From Paraburkholderia bannensis NBRC 103871 (GTDB taxonomy: Bacteria > Pseudomonadota > Gammaproteobacteria > Burkholderiales > Burkholderiaceae), in NCBI RefSeq assembly GCF_000685015.1, contig NZ_BAYA01000004.1, positions 372,001 through 436,000 on the forward strand: DNA of 64,000 nt, written 5' to 3'. This document shows, piece by piece, positions 40,147-49,341 of this stretch. Under the pieces are notes generated by a model. It was not told the DNA's origin. It saw nothing but the letters and a program-made list of their open reading frames with translations, and searched no databases. Each line of letters opens with the position of its first letter. Position 1 is the stretch's first letter. A program made the translations under genes and the position numbers.

Positions 40147-40403
40147 TGCGGAAACACGCGCATTCTAGCCGGTTATTTCCCTGCCTGAGCAGTGAAAAAA
40201 TATTCGGAATTGAAGTGTCGGATCGGGTGTTCTGGTGGTCGCGGTGTTGTCGTCGCATTCATCGATCTGTCGCTATCGCAGCGTAAAAACAACACCGGAA
40301 ATGATGCAGCGCAAAGTATGTTGTGATTTGATTGCATAGTCAATATTATTGCAGGCAAGCACTTAAACTCATCGGATTCCCGAATTTCCTCTTTGGTCGC
40401 GCC

Positions 40404-40757
40404 ATGCTGTACCTCAAGAACGCGCTCGGCGGCATTGGCCGCTCGGTCACCTGCACAGCACGTCATGCCTTCGCGCATGCCGGCGGGGCAGCGCGTTGGC
40501 GCAAGATCGCACTCTATGCGGGCATGTTCGTGCTGCCCGGCGGCTCGATTGCCGTCGTGCTGATGATGTGGGCCGACCGCCGCCGCTCGCAGCGCGGCGC
40601 GCAAAGCGCGGTCGTCACGACCGACGCCATCGCCGCCCCTTCGATCAAGACCGCAGCAGCGGCAAAAGCCGCCTGCACCGGCGTCGCACACAGCGCGCGC
40701 GGGCGCGCTCACGGCGCCTTCCATGCGCTGCGCCGCTGGCGCAGTAACGGCGCGTAA
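40404..40757 (+). CDS. hypothetical membrane-anchored protein
   Basis: From the ATG at 40404 the protein has 117 residues. It has a central hydrophobic segment (KIALYAGMFVLPGGSIAVVL) flanked by Arg-rich regions and an Ala-rich tail. No family recognised. Start and coding status are moderately supported by codon use. Confidence 0.5.
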   Translation: MLYLKNALGGIGRSVTCTARHAFAHAGGAARWRKIALYAGMFVLPGGSIAVVLMMWADRRRSQRGAQSAVVTTDAIAAPSIKTAAAAKAACTGVAHSARGRAHGAFHALRRWRSNGA

Positions 40758-40964
40758 ACTCCACCTTACGCGCCGTAACACATCCGTCCCCGTTCCCGGC
40801 TTAACCTTGCGGATTGCGCGCGGCGCAACGCGCGTGCGCTACCATTGCCGCACCCCGGCGCAGCCGCCGCGCGATGCACGCTCAGAGCCGATCCGCGCCG
40901 CAATGCGTTCGCAGTTTGCTCCGCTGTTTGCTCATTCGCCAGCCGCATCGACAGGAATTCCCGC

Positions 40965-42506
40965 ATGTCCCGCCGTCTCGTTGTCCCCGGTCGCTTTTCC
41001 GCTTCACTGCGCTCACGCGCGCCCACCCTGGCGCTGATCGGCGCGGCGGCCGCGCTCGCGTTCCAGCTGAGCGGCTGCGCGGTCGGCCCCGACTATCACC
41101 GGCCCGACACCGCCGTGCCCGCCGCCTATAAGGAAGCGCCCGAAGGCTTCAAGGTCGCGCAGCCGGCGGACACAGCGGATCGCGGCATGTGGTGGCTGAT
41201 CTACGACGACGCGCAGCTCAACGGGCTGATGGATCAGCTCAATACGAACAACCAGACCGTCGCGCAATACGCCGCCGCTTATCGCCAGGCCCGCGCGCTG
41301 GTCGGCGAGGCCCGCGCCGCATACTTCCCGGTCGTGAGCGCCTCGTTCTCGGGCACGCGTTCGCGCACGCCCTCGCGCGTGTCGAGTTCGAGCAGCAGCT
41401 TTTCATCGGGCAGCGGCAGCATCAGCAACAACGTGAACCTCGGGCTCGACGCCACCTGGGAACCCGATCTCTGGGGCAAGGTGAGCCGCACCGTGAGCGC
41501 CGAGGAAGCGGGCCAGCAGGGCGCCGCCGCCGATCTGGCCAACGCGCGCCTGTCCGCCCAGGCCACGCTCGCGCAGACGTATTTCACGCTGCGTGCGCTC
41601 GACGCCCAGCAGAAGCTGCTCGACGACACCGTGGCGGCCTATCAGAAGTCGCTCACGCTCACGCAGAACCAGTACGCCCAGGGCGTAGCGGGTCGCGCCG
41701 ATGTCGTGCAGGCGCAGACGCAATTGCAGTCGGCGCAGGCCGCCGCCATCGATAACGGCGTGGCGCGCGCCCAGGATGAGCACGCGATTGCGGTGCTGGT
41801 CGGCCAGCCGGCTTCTTCGTTCACGCTCCCACCTTCGCCGCTCACGGCCACGCCGCCGACCGTGCCGCTGACGATGCCGTCGGCGCTGCTCGAACGCCGG
41901 CCCGATATCGCTTCGGCGGAGCGCAAGGCCGCCGCCGCCAACGAGCAGATCGGTGTGGCGATCTCGGCGTTCTTCCCGACGCTCACGCTGTCCGCAAGCG
42001 GCGGCTTCGAAAGCTCGGTGTTCTCGCAATTGCTGCAGATGCCGTCGCGCTTCTGGACGCTCGGGCCGTCGCTGGCCGCCACGGTGTTCGATGCGGGCCT
42101 GCGCCGCGCGCAGACCGAAGCCGCGCGCGCGGCCTACGACCAGCAGGTCGCGACCTATCGACAGACCGTGCTGGCCGCGTTCCAGGACGTCGAGGACAAC
42201 CTCGCCTCGCAGCGCATCCTCGCGCAGGAAATCGTCGTGCAGCAGCAGGCGGTCGAGTCGGCGCAGCATGCGCTTTCGATCGTCACGAACGAGTACAAGG
42301 CGGGCACGATCGATTACCAGAACGTGCTGTCCGCGCAGACGACGGCGTTCACGGCGCAGCAGAAGCTCGCCAGTATCGCGGGGCAGCGGATGGTGTCGTC
42401 GGTGGGCCTGGTGAAGGCGCTCGGCGGCGGCTGGGATACCGCGCAGATGGCGCGCGAGAGCGGCGGCGTGGCCGCCGCTACGGCACAGGACGCGCGGACG
42501 CAGTAA
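40965..42506 (+). CDS. NodT-family outer-membrane efflux lipoprotein
   Basis: From the ATG at 40965 the protein has 513 residues. A lipobox LSGC is followed by AVGPDYHRPD and two outer-membrane efflux (TolC-like) repeats with MPSALLERRPDIASAERKAA. It forms the exit channel of tripartite pumps. The usual partners (a membrane-fusion protein and inner-membrane pump) are not next to it; emrB is on the opposite strand. Confidence 0.92.
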   Translation: MSRRLVVPGRFSASLRSRAPTLALIGAAAALAFQLSGCAVGPDYHRPDTAVPAAYKEAPEGFKVAQPADTADRGMWWLIYDDAQLNGLMDQLNTNNQTVAQYAAAYRQARALVGEARAAYFPVVSASFSGTRSRTPSRVSSSSSSFSSGSGSISNNVNLGLDATWEPDLWGKVSRTVSAEEAGQQGAAADLANARLSAQATLAQTYFTLRALDAQQKLLDDTVAAYQKSLTLTQNQYAQGVAGRADVVQAQTQLQSAQAAAIDNGVARAQDEHAIAVLVGQPASSFTLPPSPLTATPPTVPLTMPSALLERRPDIASAERKAAAANEQIGVAISAFFPTLTLSASGGFESSVFSQLLQMPSRFWTLGPSLAATVFDAGLRRAQTEAARAAYDQQVATYRQTVLAAFQDVEDNLASQRILAQEIVVQQQAVESAQHALSIVTNEYKAGTIDYQNVLSAQTTAFTAQQKLASIAGQRMVSSVGLVKALGGGWDTAQMARESGGVAAATAQDARTQ

Positions 42507-42524
42507 GCGTCCTCAGTTCGACAA

Positions 42525-43304
42525 TCAGCGCATGAAGCTCAGCGCGACCTGCCCGGGGCCGATGGGTCGGCCCAGCAGGTTCAGCAGTCCCGCGAGGTTG
42601 TCGCGCTGATCGGGCGTGGCGCTCGCGGTGCCGTTGAACATCGACGAGTTGCGCGAGAACGTGCCGTGACCGTCCAGCATCAGCGGCCCTTTCTGCGTGC
42701 TCAGGTCGAGCGTCGACGACGCGCCCTGCGCCTGTAGCACGGCCTCATACGACCCCAGCGGCTTCACCAGCGAAACGCGCGAGCTCATGTCGCCGAGCGT
42801 GAGCGTGAGACGGCCGAACGCATCGGTGCCGAACACGCGCCACGGGCTCCACGCGAGCCGCACGTTGCCATCCAGGTCGAGCGTATTGAACGGCGCGCCC
42901 AGCCCCGCGAGCAGCGAGGCCGGCACGGCAATCGTGCCCGCCGTGAGCGTGGCGCCGCGCGGCGTGGCCTCGACGTCGATGGGGTCGGGCATGGCCTCGG
43001 TCTGCCGCATCTGCAGGCGCACGCGGCCCGTGAACAGCGCCCAGAACGAGGCGCGCCATTCGATGCGTCCCGGCAGCAGCGTCGCGCCCTGCACATCGTG
43101 ACCGGCGGCGAGCATGAGCGTCGCCGAGCCGTGCCAGAGCGAGCCTTGCGGATCGACGAGATTGACGTGCCCCTGAGTCGCGCGCGCGAATTGCGGCGCG
43201 ATCCAGGCAGCAGGCAGACGCACGAGCAGCACGATACCCACCGACAGCACGGCGACAAAGAACCACGGCAGCGCGGCGCGCACGCGCCGCATCCAGTAAG
43301 ACAT
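42525..43304 (-). CDS. gspN: type II secretion system protein GspN
   Basis: The 259-residue protein has an N-terminal anchor (WFFVAVLSVGIVLLVRLPAA) and the GspN body (PQGSLWHGSATLMLAAGHDV). GspN is an accessory inner-membrane component found in some type II systems. It is the last gene of the leftward gspG-to-gspN run. Confidence 0.9.
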   Translation of the reverse strand: MSYWMRRVRAALPWFFVAVLSVGIVLLVRLPAAWIAPQFARATQGHVNLVDPQGSLWHGSATLMLAAGHDVQGATLLPGRIEWRASFWALFTGRVRLQMRQTEAMPDPIDVEATPRGATLTAGTIAVPASLLAGLGAPFNTLDLDGNVRLAWSPWRVFGTDAFGRLTLTLGDMSSRVSLVKPLGSYEAVLQAQGASSTLDLSTQKGPLMLDGHGTFSRNSSMFNGTASATPDQRDNLAGLLNLLGRPIGPGQVALSFMR

Positions 43305-43325
43305 CTGATCGACCTCTGGCTAGTG

Positions 43326-43856
43326 TCAGCGCGCGTTCGCGGATTGCAGCGACGCGTTCAGGTCGACCTGACCGTCGGCCTTGAGCGCCGTGATGTGCGC
43401 CTCGACCACCTGCACCTTGAACTGCTTGCGCACGTCGTCGAGCCAGGCCGTCCAGACCGGAAACGACGCGTTCTTCATCTGCACCTGCGCGCTCGTTCCG
43501 ATCAGCTGCACCTGCGCGCCCGGCATGCCGTGGTCGGCGAGCGAGGCCGTCAGCGCATCCTTGAGCGCCTGGCCACCCGGCGCGACGCTCGCCGCCGCGC
43601 CCGCGAGCGCGCGGGCTTCATCGGCCTGCGCCGTCATCTGCGACAGCTCGCGCTGCAAGGCGGGCAGGCTCTCGCGCAGCTTCGCGCGACCGTCCGCCGC
43701 CGGCTGCCAGAGCACCGAATAGCCGATGGCGACGGCCAGCACTGCGCCGCCCCACGTCAGCAGGGTCTTTTCGCGCGTGGTGCGCGCTTCCCAGAAGTTG
43801 CTCCACTGCTCCTGCAAGGCTTCGGCGAACGCGCCGCCCGATGTCGATGTCTTCAT
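43326..43856 (-). CDS. gspM: type II secretion system protein GspM
   Basis: The 176-residue protein has the short cytoplasmic start (MKTSTSGGAFAEALQEQW), a membrane segment (LLTWGGAVLAVAIGYSVLW) and a periplasmic ferredoxin-like domain. It partners GspL in the inner-membrane platform. The ATG at 43856 overlaps the gspL stop (ATGA), so I prefer it to an ATG 21 bases earlier. Confidence 0.92.
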   Translation of the reverse strand: MKTSTSGGAFAEALQEQWSNFWEARTTREKTLLTWGGAVLAVAIGYSVLWQPAADGRAKLRESLPALQRELSQMTAQADEARALAGAAASVAPGGQALKDALTASLADHGMPGAQVQLIGTSAQVQMKNASFPVWTAWLDDVRKQFKVQVVEAHITALKADGQVDLNASLQSANAR

Positions 43857-45229
43857 GACGCGCTCCTGATAGTCCATTTGCCGCTGCTGCTGTCCTGCGT
43901 GCCCGTGAGGCCGTTGCGCGCGAGGCGCTGGGTCAGGCCGCTATCGACGTTCACGCCCGGCTTGAAGGTCACGTCGAGGCGGCGGTCGTGATAGTCGAGC
44001 GCGGCAATCGCGTTCGCGGGAACCGGGCCGAGCGAGCGCGCGACGCCGTCGGCCAGCGCGAGGAAATCGTCAGGCGAAGGCTCGCCCGCGGCCACGCGCA
44101 GTTGCGAAAGCTGGCGCGCCATCTGGCCCGCCGGGTCGAGCACCACCGTGGTCTTGGGGAAGGCGTTGAGCAGCAGTTCGGTCATCTGCGTGTTCATGGC
44201 GTCGCGCTGGCGCGCGAGCATCAGCCACTGCACGTTCGCGCCGATGATCGCGACCACCAGCGAGGCGACGACCAGCACGATCGGCACACGCAAACGGCGC
44301 AGCGTCGCGCGATCGAGACGCCACGGCTGGGCCGCGAACTCGAACTGGCAGAGGTCGAACTTGCAGGCGAGCGCGCGCTTGGCGAGCGTCTCGAAGGACA
44401 GCGGCTGCGCGCCGGGCAGGGCGGCGGCGAGCGCGGCCTTGTCAGCGGCGCTGGTCGGCTCGCCGGGCAGGCCGGTGAGGACGTAGCGGGCCACATCGGC
44501 GTCGCCGGCCAGCGCGGCGACCGTCGCGGCCACACTTGCAGCGGGTACGGCGAAGCCTTCGGCAGCCGTGCCGCGCACGATCGCGAGTTCGAGCAGTGCG
44601 GTGGGCGTGGTCGGCGCCACCGCCATGTCGGGCAGCAGCGCGGGCGCCGTCGCCATCACGTGGCCGAGCACGCAGGCCGTCACGGCCTCGCGCTGCGCGG
44701 CTTCGGCGGCGGTATCCGTATCGGCGTCGCCCTGTTCGCCTGCGATGACCGGTTCCGCCGCGGCGGGCGCGACCACGCTCTGGGCGAGCGGCAGGCAGCG
44801 CGCCACCGGCACCGCGCGCAGGTTGCGGTGGCCCGCGCCCGTGAAGCCTTCGACGATAAAGCGGAACCAGCCGCGATCGACCGCCGCGACGGTCTGCCGG
44901 CCATCGGCCTGGCGTGCGGGATCGAGCGCGAGGTGGCAGGTCTGCGGATCCTGGATCAGGTGATCCTCGACCACGTTGGGCAGCGCCTGGCGCAGCCGCG
45001 GGCCCTTGAGCGGCGGCACCGTGGTCGAGACCATCAGCAGGTCGCGCGCGGCGATCAGCAGCACGGTCGCCGACGCTTTCGGCAACAGGCCCAGCGCCGC
45101 GCGGCCCGCGCGCTGCGTGTGGCCCGTCTTGTCGAGCAGCACGAACGGCAGTTCCGGCAACTGCCATTCCTGCGAGTGAACCGCCGGGTCGCGCGGCGGC
45201 ATCAGGACGATCAGCGTGCTCACACGCAC
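43853..45229 (-). CDS. gspL: type II secretion system protein GspL
   Basis: The 458-residue protein has the actin-like cytoplasmic domain that binds GspE, a membrane segment (VPIVLVVASLVVAIIGANVQ) near 325 and a periplasmic domain that pairs with GspM. It anchors the ATPase GspE to the membrane. Confidence 0.92.
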   Translation of the reverse strand: MRVSTLIVLMPPRDPAVHSQEWQLPELPFVLLDKTGHTQRAGRAALGLLPKASATVLLIAARDLLMVSTTVPPLKGPRLRQALPNVVEDHLIQDPQTCHLALDPARQADGRQTVAAVDRGWFRFIVEGFTGAGHRNLRAVPVARCLPLAQSVVAPAAAEPVIAGEQGDADTDTAAEAAQREAVTACVLGHVMATAPALLPDMAVAPTTPTALLELAIVRGTAAEGFAVPAASVAATVAALAGDADVARYVLTGLPGEPTSAADKAALAAALPGAQPLSFETLAKRALACKFDLCQFEFAAQPWRLDRATLRRLRVPIVLVVASLVVAIIGANVQWLMLARQRDAMNTQMTELLLNAFPKTTVVLDPAGQMARQLSQLRVAAGEPSPDDFLALADGVARSLGPVPANAIAALDYHDRRLDVTFKPGVNVDSGLTQRLARNGLTGTQDSSSGKWTIRSAS

Positions 45230-45269
45230 CTCTTTTCGATGTTGGACTGGTACGGCTTCATGATTCGCT

Positions 45270-46391
45270 TCAGGAGTCGTCCCACACGCGCACGATGCGT
45301 GTCGTATGGGTGAGGGAGTCGCGCCACACGAGCGTCGTCCGGTCTACCACGGCGCGCTCGTGCTGCACGCGCCCATGCACCAGAAAATAGCTCGTATTGA
45401 CGTCGCATAGCGTGGAATCGATGCTCGTCTGCGCCGTGCCCGCGCCGGTCAGCGCCAGTTGCACGTCGCTCAGGTTGCGGAAAAACACCGTCTGGCGCCG
45501 CGCCACGAAGGCCTGCGCGCTCGACAGGCTCATGCCCTGCACGGTCGAGGCGATCACCTCGGCGCTCGCGGTGTTCATGTTCACGGGCGTCGTGGTCGGC
45601 AGGATCGTCACGAAGGGCCGTAGCCGCGCGACGATGTCGGGCGTGAAGCCGGGCACGTCGAGCAGGCCGTCGACGCTCGTCATGAGGATCGGCGCATTGC
45701 CGCTGTCGCCTTCGCCGTCGCTGATGCCCGGGTTATTGGTGAAATTCGCGCCGCCGCCCGTACCGCCCGCCACCGGCTGCGTCGCGGCGGTGCCGCTCGC
45801 CGTCACGCCTGCCGCGGCAGTCTGGAAACGCGTCACCGAATACGCCAGCCCCGAGCGCAGATAGACCGCCGCGTTCTTCGCCAGCTGCCCATCGACGCCG
45901 ATCAATTGCAGCAGCCGCGCGAACGCCTGGATCTGCGTGAGGTTGAGTTGCAGCGCGCCGGGCGCGGACGCCGTCACCAGGTTGCGCAGATTGAAGCGCG
46001 CCTGGGCGTCCTCGATCGAGCCGGACAGCCAGGTGTCGGCGCCCTGTTCGGCGCGCGCCTCGCCGATCTGGCCGAGGAAGTCGGACAGCCGCGTGCGCGC
46101 AACCGGCATGCCCCACGCGCCGCCCAGATAGGTCACGCCCGCCGAGGTATCGGCCTCCGAGCGCAGGATCAGGCGCGTCCAGTCGAGCGACGCGCGCGAG
46201 ATCCACTGCGCCTGGGCAAGCAGGCGCTGGTTCTCGATGCGGCGCAACTGCACCTGCTGGCGCCACAGCATGCCCGACACCAGGATCGCCGACAGCGCGA
46301 CCACCATCAGCGCGCTGATGATCGCCGCGCCGCGTTGTTTCGCGCCGGTGCGGCGCATCCGCAGGGACAGTGAGCGCAGGCGCATGCTCAT
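45270..46391 (-). CDS. gspK: type II secretion minor pseudopilin GspK
   Basis: The ATG at 46391 overlaps the gspJ stop (ATGA) and gives 373 residues. The prepilin leader ends in KQRGAAIISALMVVALSAIL, followed by the large GspK domain with its helical insertion (SGSIEDAQARFNLRNLV, then VNMNTASAEVIAS). It caps the pseudopilus tip with GspI and GspJ. A much longer frame upstream runs through gspJ and is rejected. Confidence 0.93.
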   Translation of the reverse strand: MSMRLRSLSLRMRRTGAKQRGAAIISALMVVALSAILVSGMLWRQQVQLRRIENQRLLAQAQWISRASLDWTRLILRSEADTSAGVTYLGGAWGMPVARTRLSDFLGQIGEARAEQGADTWLSGSIEDAQARFNLRNLVTASAPGALQLNLTQIQAFARLLQLIGVDGQLAKNAAVYLRSGLAYSVTRFQTAAAGVTASGTAATQPVAGGTGGGANFTNNPGISDGEGDSGNAPILMTSVDGLLDVPGFTPDIVARLRPFVTILPTTTPVNMNTASAEVIASTVQGMSLSSAQAFVARRQTVFFRNLSDVQLALTGAGTAQTSIDSTLCDVNTSYFLVHGRVQHERAVVDRTTLVWRDSLTHTTRIVRVWDDS

Positions 46392-47050
46392 TCCCCCACC
46401 ATGAAAACGCGCGTCACGGGCCGCGCGAGCGAGCGCGCACGCACGCTCACCTCCAGCCCGGTCACGGCGCGCGGCACCGGCGCGTTGCCGAGCTGCGGCA
46501 CCTTCACGCCGTTGTTGTTCGCGTTGAGCTGCGAGCGCACGTCGCCCATGTCGGACGTCCAGCCCACCTTCGGCACGAACAGGCGCGCGTTGATCGACGT
46601 CACGCCGGTCATCATCGGCAACGCGCTCCAGTTGCCGGATTCGCCGCCGCGCAATGCGCCCCGCAATTGGCCGACATGGGCGAGCGGCGGCGACGCGTAC
46701 CGCACCACCTGGCCGTCGGCCACGCGATAGCGCACGACTTGCAGGCGCGGCGGCGCGCCCGGCGGCACCGGAAACGCGCGCACGATCTGCAACGCGCCGC
46801 CGTCGACGGCGATGGCAGGCGAGCCCGCTTCGTCGTCGCTCACGGCCTGGCGCGTATCGATGCGCATCTGGTCGAACATCTGCGCGAACACGCGCTCCTC
46901 GGCCATCGACTGCGTGATGATGTTGCGCCCGCGCACGATCTGGTCGAGGCCGCGCCACGACAGGATCGCCACCACGGCCATGATGGCGATGGCGACCAGC
47001 AGTTCGATCAGCGTGAAGCCCGCGGCGCGGCGCCGGGATGTCACGCGCAT
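46388..47050 (-). CDS. gspJ: type II secretion minor pseudopilin GspJ
   Basis: The prepilin motif AAGFTLIELLVAIAIMAVVA follows a short leader from an ATG at 47050, giving 220 residues. An in-frame ATG at 47080 overlaps the end of gspI and would add ten residues; neither has a strong ribosome site. GspJ sits at the tip complex with GspI and GspK. Confidence 0.9.
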   Translation of the reverse strand: MRVTSRRRAAGFTLIELLVAIAIMAVVAILSWRGLDQIVRGRNIITQSMAEERVFAQMFDQMRIDTRQAVSDDEAGSPAIAVDGGALQIVRAFPVPPGAPPRLQVVRYRVADGQVVRYASPPLAHVGQLRGALRGGESGNWSALPMMTGVTSINARLFVPKVGWTSDMGDVRSQLNANNNGVKVPQLGNAPVPRAVTGLEVSVRARSLARPVTRVFMVGE

Positions 47051-47057
47051 CGCGCGA

Positions 47058-47504
47058 TCACAGTGACCGGTTCGTTTCATTGCCGAGCACCGTGACGAGT
47101 TGCGCAAGAATGCCGTCGCGGCCCGGCATCGTCACCGACACCTCCACGCGGCGAAAAATCGGATTGGGCGTCGCCGCCACCAGCTGCGTGCAGGTCAGGC
47201 GCAGGTTGCCCTGCGAGCAGTCGAAGCTGCGCTCGCCGATATCGGGCCACGCGTGCGCGAGCCGCAACTGGCCGAGCGCGTTGTCGGCGCTCCAGCCCGC
47301 GAGCAGGCGGTCGTGCAGTTCGGCTTCGCTGGTGGCGAGGCTGCCCACGGCGCGCAGCGACGCCGCAAGCGCGATCGCCACGATGGCGAGCGCGACCAGC
47401 ACCTCGATCATGGTGAAGCCCCGCGAGGTTCGGCGCGAAGTTCGGCGCAAAGCACGCCACGGAACGGAGCGAGCGCGCATGTCAGCGGACTTAGCGGACT
47501 TCAT
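47058..47504 (-). CDS. gspI: type II secretion minor pseudopilin GspI
   Basis: The 148-residue protein has the prepilin motif SRGFTMIEVLVALAIVAIAL after a basic leader. Its ATG at 47504 overlaps the end of gspH by 14 nt; an ATG at 47480 would shorten the leader. It starts assembly of the pseudopilus tip. Confidence 0.92.
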   Translation of the reverse strand: MKSAKSADMRARSVPWRALRRTSRRTSRGFTMIEVLVALAIVAIALAASLRAVGSLATSEAELHDRLLAGWSADNALGQLRLAHAWPDIGERSFDCSQGNLRLTCTQLVAATPNPIFRRVEVSVTMPGRDGILAQLVTVLGNETNRSL

Positions 47505-48003
47505 AGCGCCCCGTGCCGGTGCCGACGATGGTGGCGCGGCCCGCCGCCGAAAAGAGCGTGATCTCGACGGGCTGCTCGACGGCCTCGGTGCCGAAGATGA
47601 CGCGGTTCGCGTGGTAATCGTCGTCGCCGCCGGGATAGGTGATCGACACGCCCGTCACGCCGCCTTCCCACTGGCGCGGGCCGAGCAGGTCGTCGCGCAG
47701 CGGTCGCCAGCCGTCTTCGGTGCGCACGTCGAAGCGAAAACCACCGTCGAGCGGCTGCCATGCGATCGGGCGCGCGCGCACCTGCGCCTCGTCGCCCGCC
47801 GATTCGAACAGCAGCGCGAGACGTTGCGCTTCCTCGTTGAGATCGGTGCGCGGATTGCGCGTAAGCGAGAGCGACGCGAGCGACACCAGCAACCCCGCGA
47901 TCAGCAGCACCACGAGCATTTCCAGCAGCGTGAAGCCCGCCGAACGCGCAGGCGTCGGCGCGCGGTCACTGCGGCGCGGGATGCGAAGAGGGCGGGAACG
48001 CAT
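47491..48003 (-). CDS. gspH: type II secretion minor pseudopilin GspH
   Basis: From the ATG at 48003 the protein has 170 residues with an Arg-rich leader and SAGFTLLEMLVVLLIAGLLV, the prepilin cleavage site and helix. GspH links the tip complex to the GspG filament. A longer frame from 48090 exists but the shorter leader matches the family better. Confidence 0.92.
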   Translation of the reverse strand: MRSRPLRIPRRSDRAPTPARSAGFTLLEMLVVLLIAGLLVSLASLSLTRNPRTDLNEEAQRLALLFESAGDEAQVRARPIAWQPLDGGFRFDVRTEDGWRPLRDDLLGPRQWEGGVTGVSITYPGGDDDYHANRVIFGTEAVEQPVEITLFSAAGRATIVGTGTGRYEVR

Positions 48004-48163
48004 GGGCTGAAAACGCGTAGGGCGGGAAAGGAGGGCGCGACGCGCTCTGGTGAAAGATTCGCTGAAAAACCGGGCGAAGCATCGCGGCACGGCGGTCGAG
48101 AAAACCCTGCAAGATTCGACCGGGCCGCGCTGCGTATGTCATCGCGTCATCGCAATGGAATGG

Positions 48164-48640
48164 CTACTGCCAGGAGCCGATGTCGGCGTCGTTGCCTTCG
48201 CCGCCGGGCTTGCCATCGGCGCCGTAACTGAAGACGTCGATCTCGCCATGCACGCCCGGGTTCAGGTACTGGTACGGATTGCCCCACGGATCGTTGGGCA
48301 GGCGCTCCAGGTAGCCGCCGTCCTTCCAGTTGTTCGGCACCGGGTCGGTGGTCGGCTTCTGGACGAGCGCCTGGAGGCCCTGGTCCTGGGCCGGATAGCG
48401 GCCGTTATCGAGGCGATACAGCTTCATCGCCTGCATGATCGTGCCGATGTCCTGCTTGGCTGCCACGCGACGCGCTTCGTCGGGACGGCTCATGATCTTC
48501 GGCACGATCAGCGCGGCGAGAATGCCGAGAATCGCGATCACGACCATGATTTCGATAAGCGTGAAGCCGCGTTGACGGCGCGTGCGGCCTTCGATGACGT
48601 CGCGGCTCATTTGCCCACGGTATTTGGCCCACATGGACAT
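48164..48640 (-). CDS. gspG: type II secretion major pseudopilin GspG
   Basis: From the ATG at 48640 (AGGAGG ten bases before) the protein has 158 residues: leader, RGFTLIEIMVVIAILGILAA, and the calcium-binding pseudopilin fold (LERLPNDPWGNPYQYLNPG, FSYGADGKPGGEGNDADIG). It polymerises into the pseudopilus that pushes substrates out. It heads the leftward gspG-to-N operon and is divergent from gspC. Confidence 0.96.
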   Translation of the reverse strand: MSMWAKYRGQMSRDVIEGRTRRQRGFTLIEIMVVIAILGILAALIVPKIMSRPDEARRVAAKQDIGTIMQAMKLYRLDNGRYPAQDQGLQALVQKPTTDPVPNNWKDGGYLERLPNDPWGNPYQYLNPGVHGEIDVFSYGADGKPGGEGNDADIGSWQ

Positions 48641-48857
48641 AAGGGACTTTCCTCCTGATGTGATCGTTGCTTGTCGCTGCGGCATGGTTCACCATGCCCG
48701 CGTGTGTGACGGGTCATTGTAATGTCACACGATGACGCCTTTGCGACCCTCTTTCGGGCTCGTGCTTCCTGCATGACCCGATCCCTACTCGATACGTACT
48801 TCTACTAGCGTTCGTGCCGCCTTCGCTGCCATCAAAACGTACACATAACTCCGTACA

Positions 48858-49280
48858 ATGAGCCGCATGAACCCACTGCAAATCCGCCTTCTGTCACTCG
48901 CTGCCTTCGCGGTGTTTTGCGCCACGGCCGCGTGGTGGACGCTCGAAATCTCCGCCACCCGCGCAGCCCCCGTGCAGGCAGCCGCCGCCCAGCCGCCCAT
49001 CTCGCTCGACCAGGCCGGCACGCTGTTCGGCGGCAAGCTCGAACACAACGTCGCGCAGGACATCCATCTGTTCGGCATCCTCGCGCTGTCGCAGGGCGCG
49101 GCGGCGATCGTCAGCGTCGGCGGCGAACCGGCCAAGGCGATTTCGCTGGGCGGCCCGATCGGCCAGGACTCGAAGCTCGCCGAAGTGCGCCCGCGCTCCA
49201 TCGTGATCGACCGTCACGGCGTGCACTCCGAAATCTTCCTGCCCGCCAACGCCGGCGGCCCCACCATCTACGTGCGCTAA
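48858..49280 (+). CDS. gspC: type II secretion protein GspC (short form)
   Basis: The 140-residue protein has an N-terminal membrane segment (LSLAAFAVFCATAAWWTLEI) and the HR domain (IHLFGILALSQGAAAIVSVG), which contacts GspD. It lacks the C-terminal PDZ domain seen in many GspC proteins. It lies alone on the plus strand between gspF and gspG, and converges with gspF. Confidence 0.85.
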   Translation: MSRMNPLQIRLLSLAAFAVFCATAAWWTLEISATRAAPVQAAAAQPPISLDQAGTLFGGKLEHNVAQDIHLFGILALSQGAAAIVSVGGEPAKAISLGGPIGQDSKLAEVRPRSIVIDRHGVHSEIFLPANAGGPTIYVR

Positions 49281-49341
49281 AACGAGCGCCAGGCGCGCCT
49301 GAGTCGCTCGCGTCGCGCCTTCAAAACCGCCTCGTGCAGCC

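Noticed and set aside
45270-46958. 562-residue frame covering gspK and part of gspJ
   Set aside because: The N-terminal 189 residues are Arg-rich out-of-frame gspJ sequence; the prepilin start at 46391 is clear.
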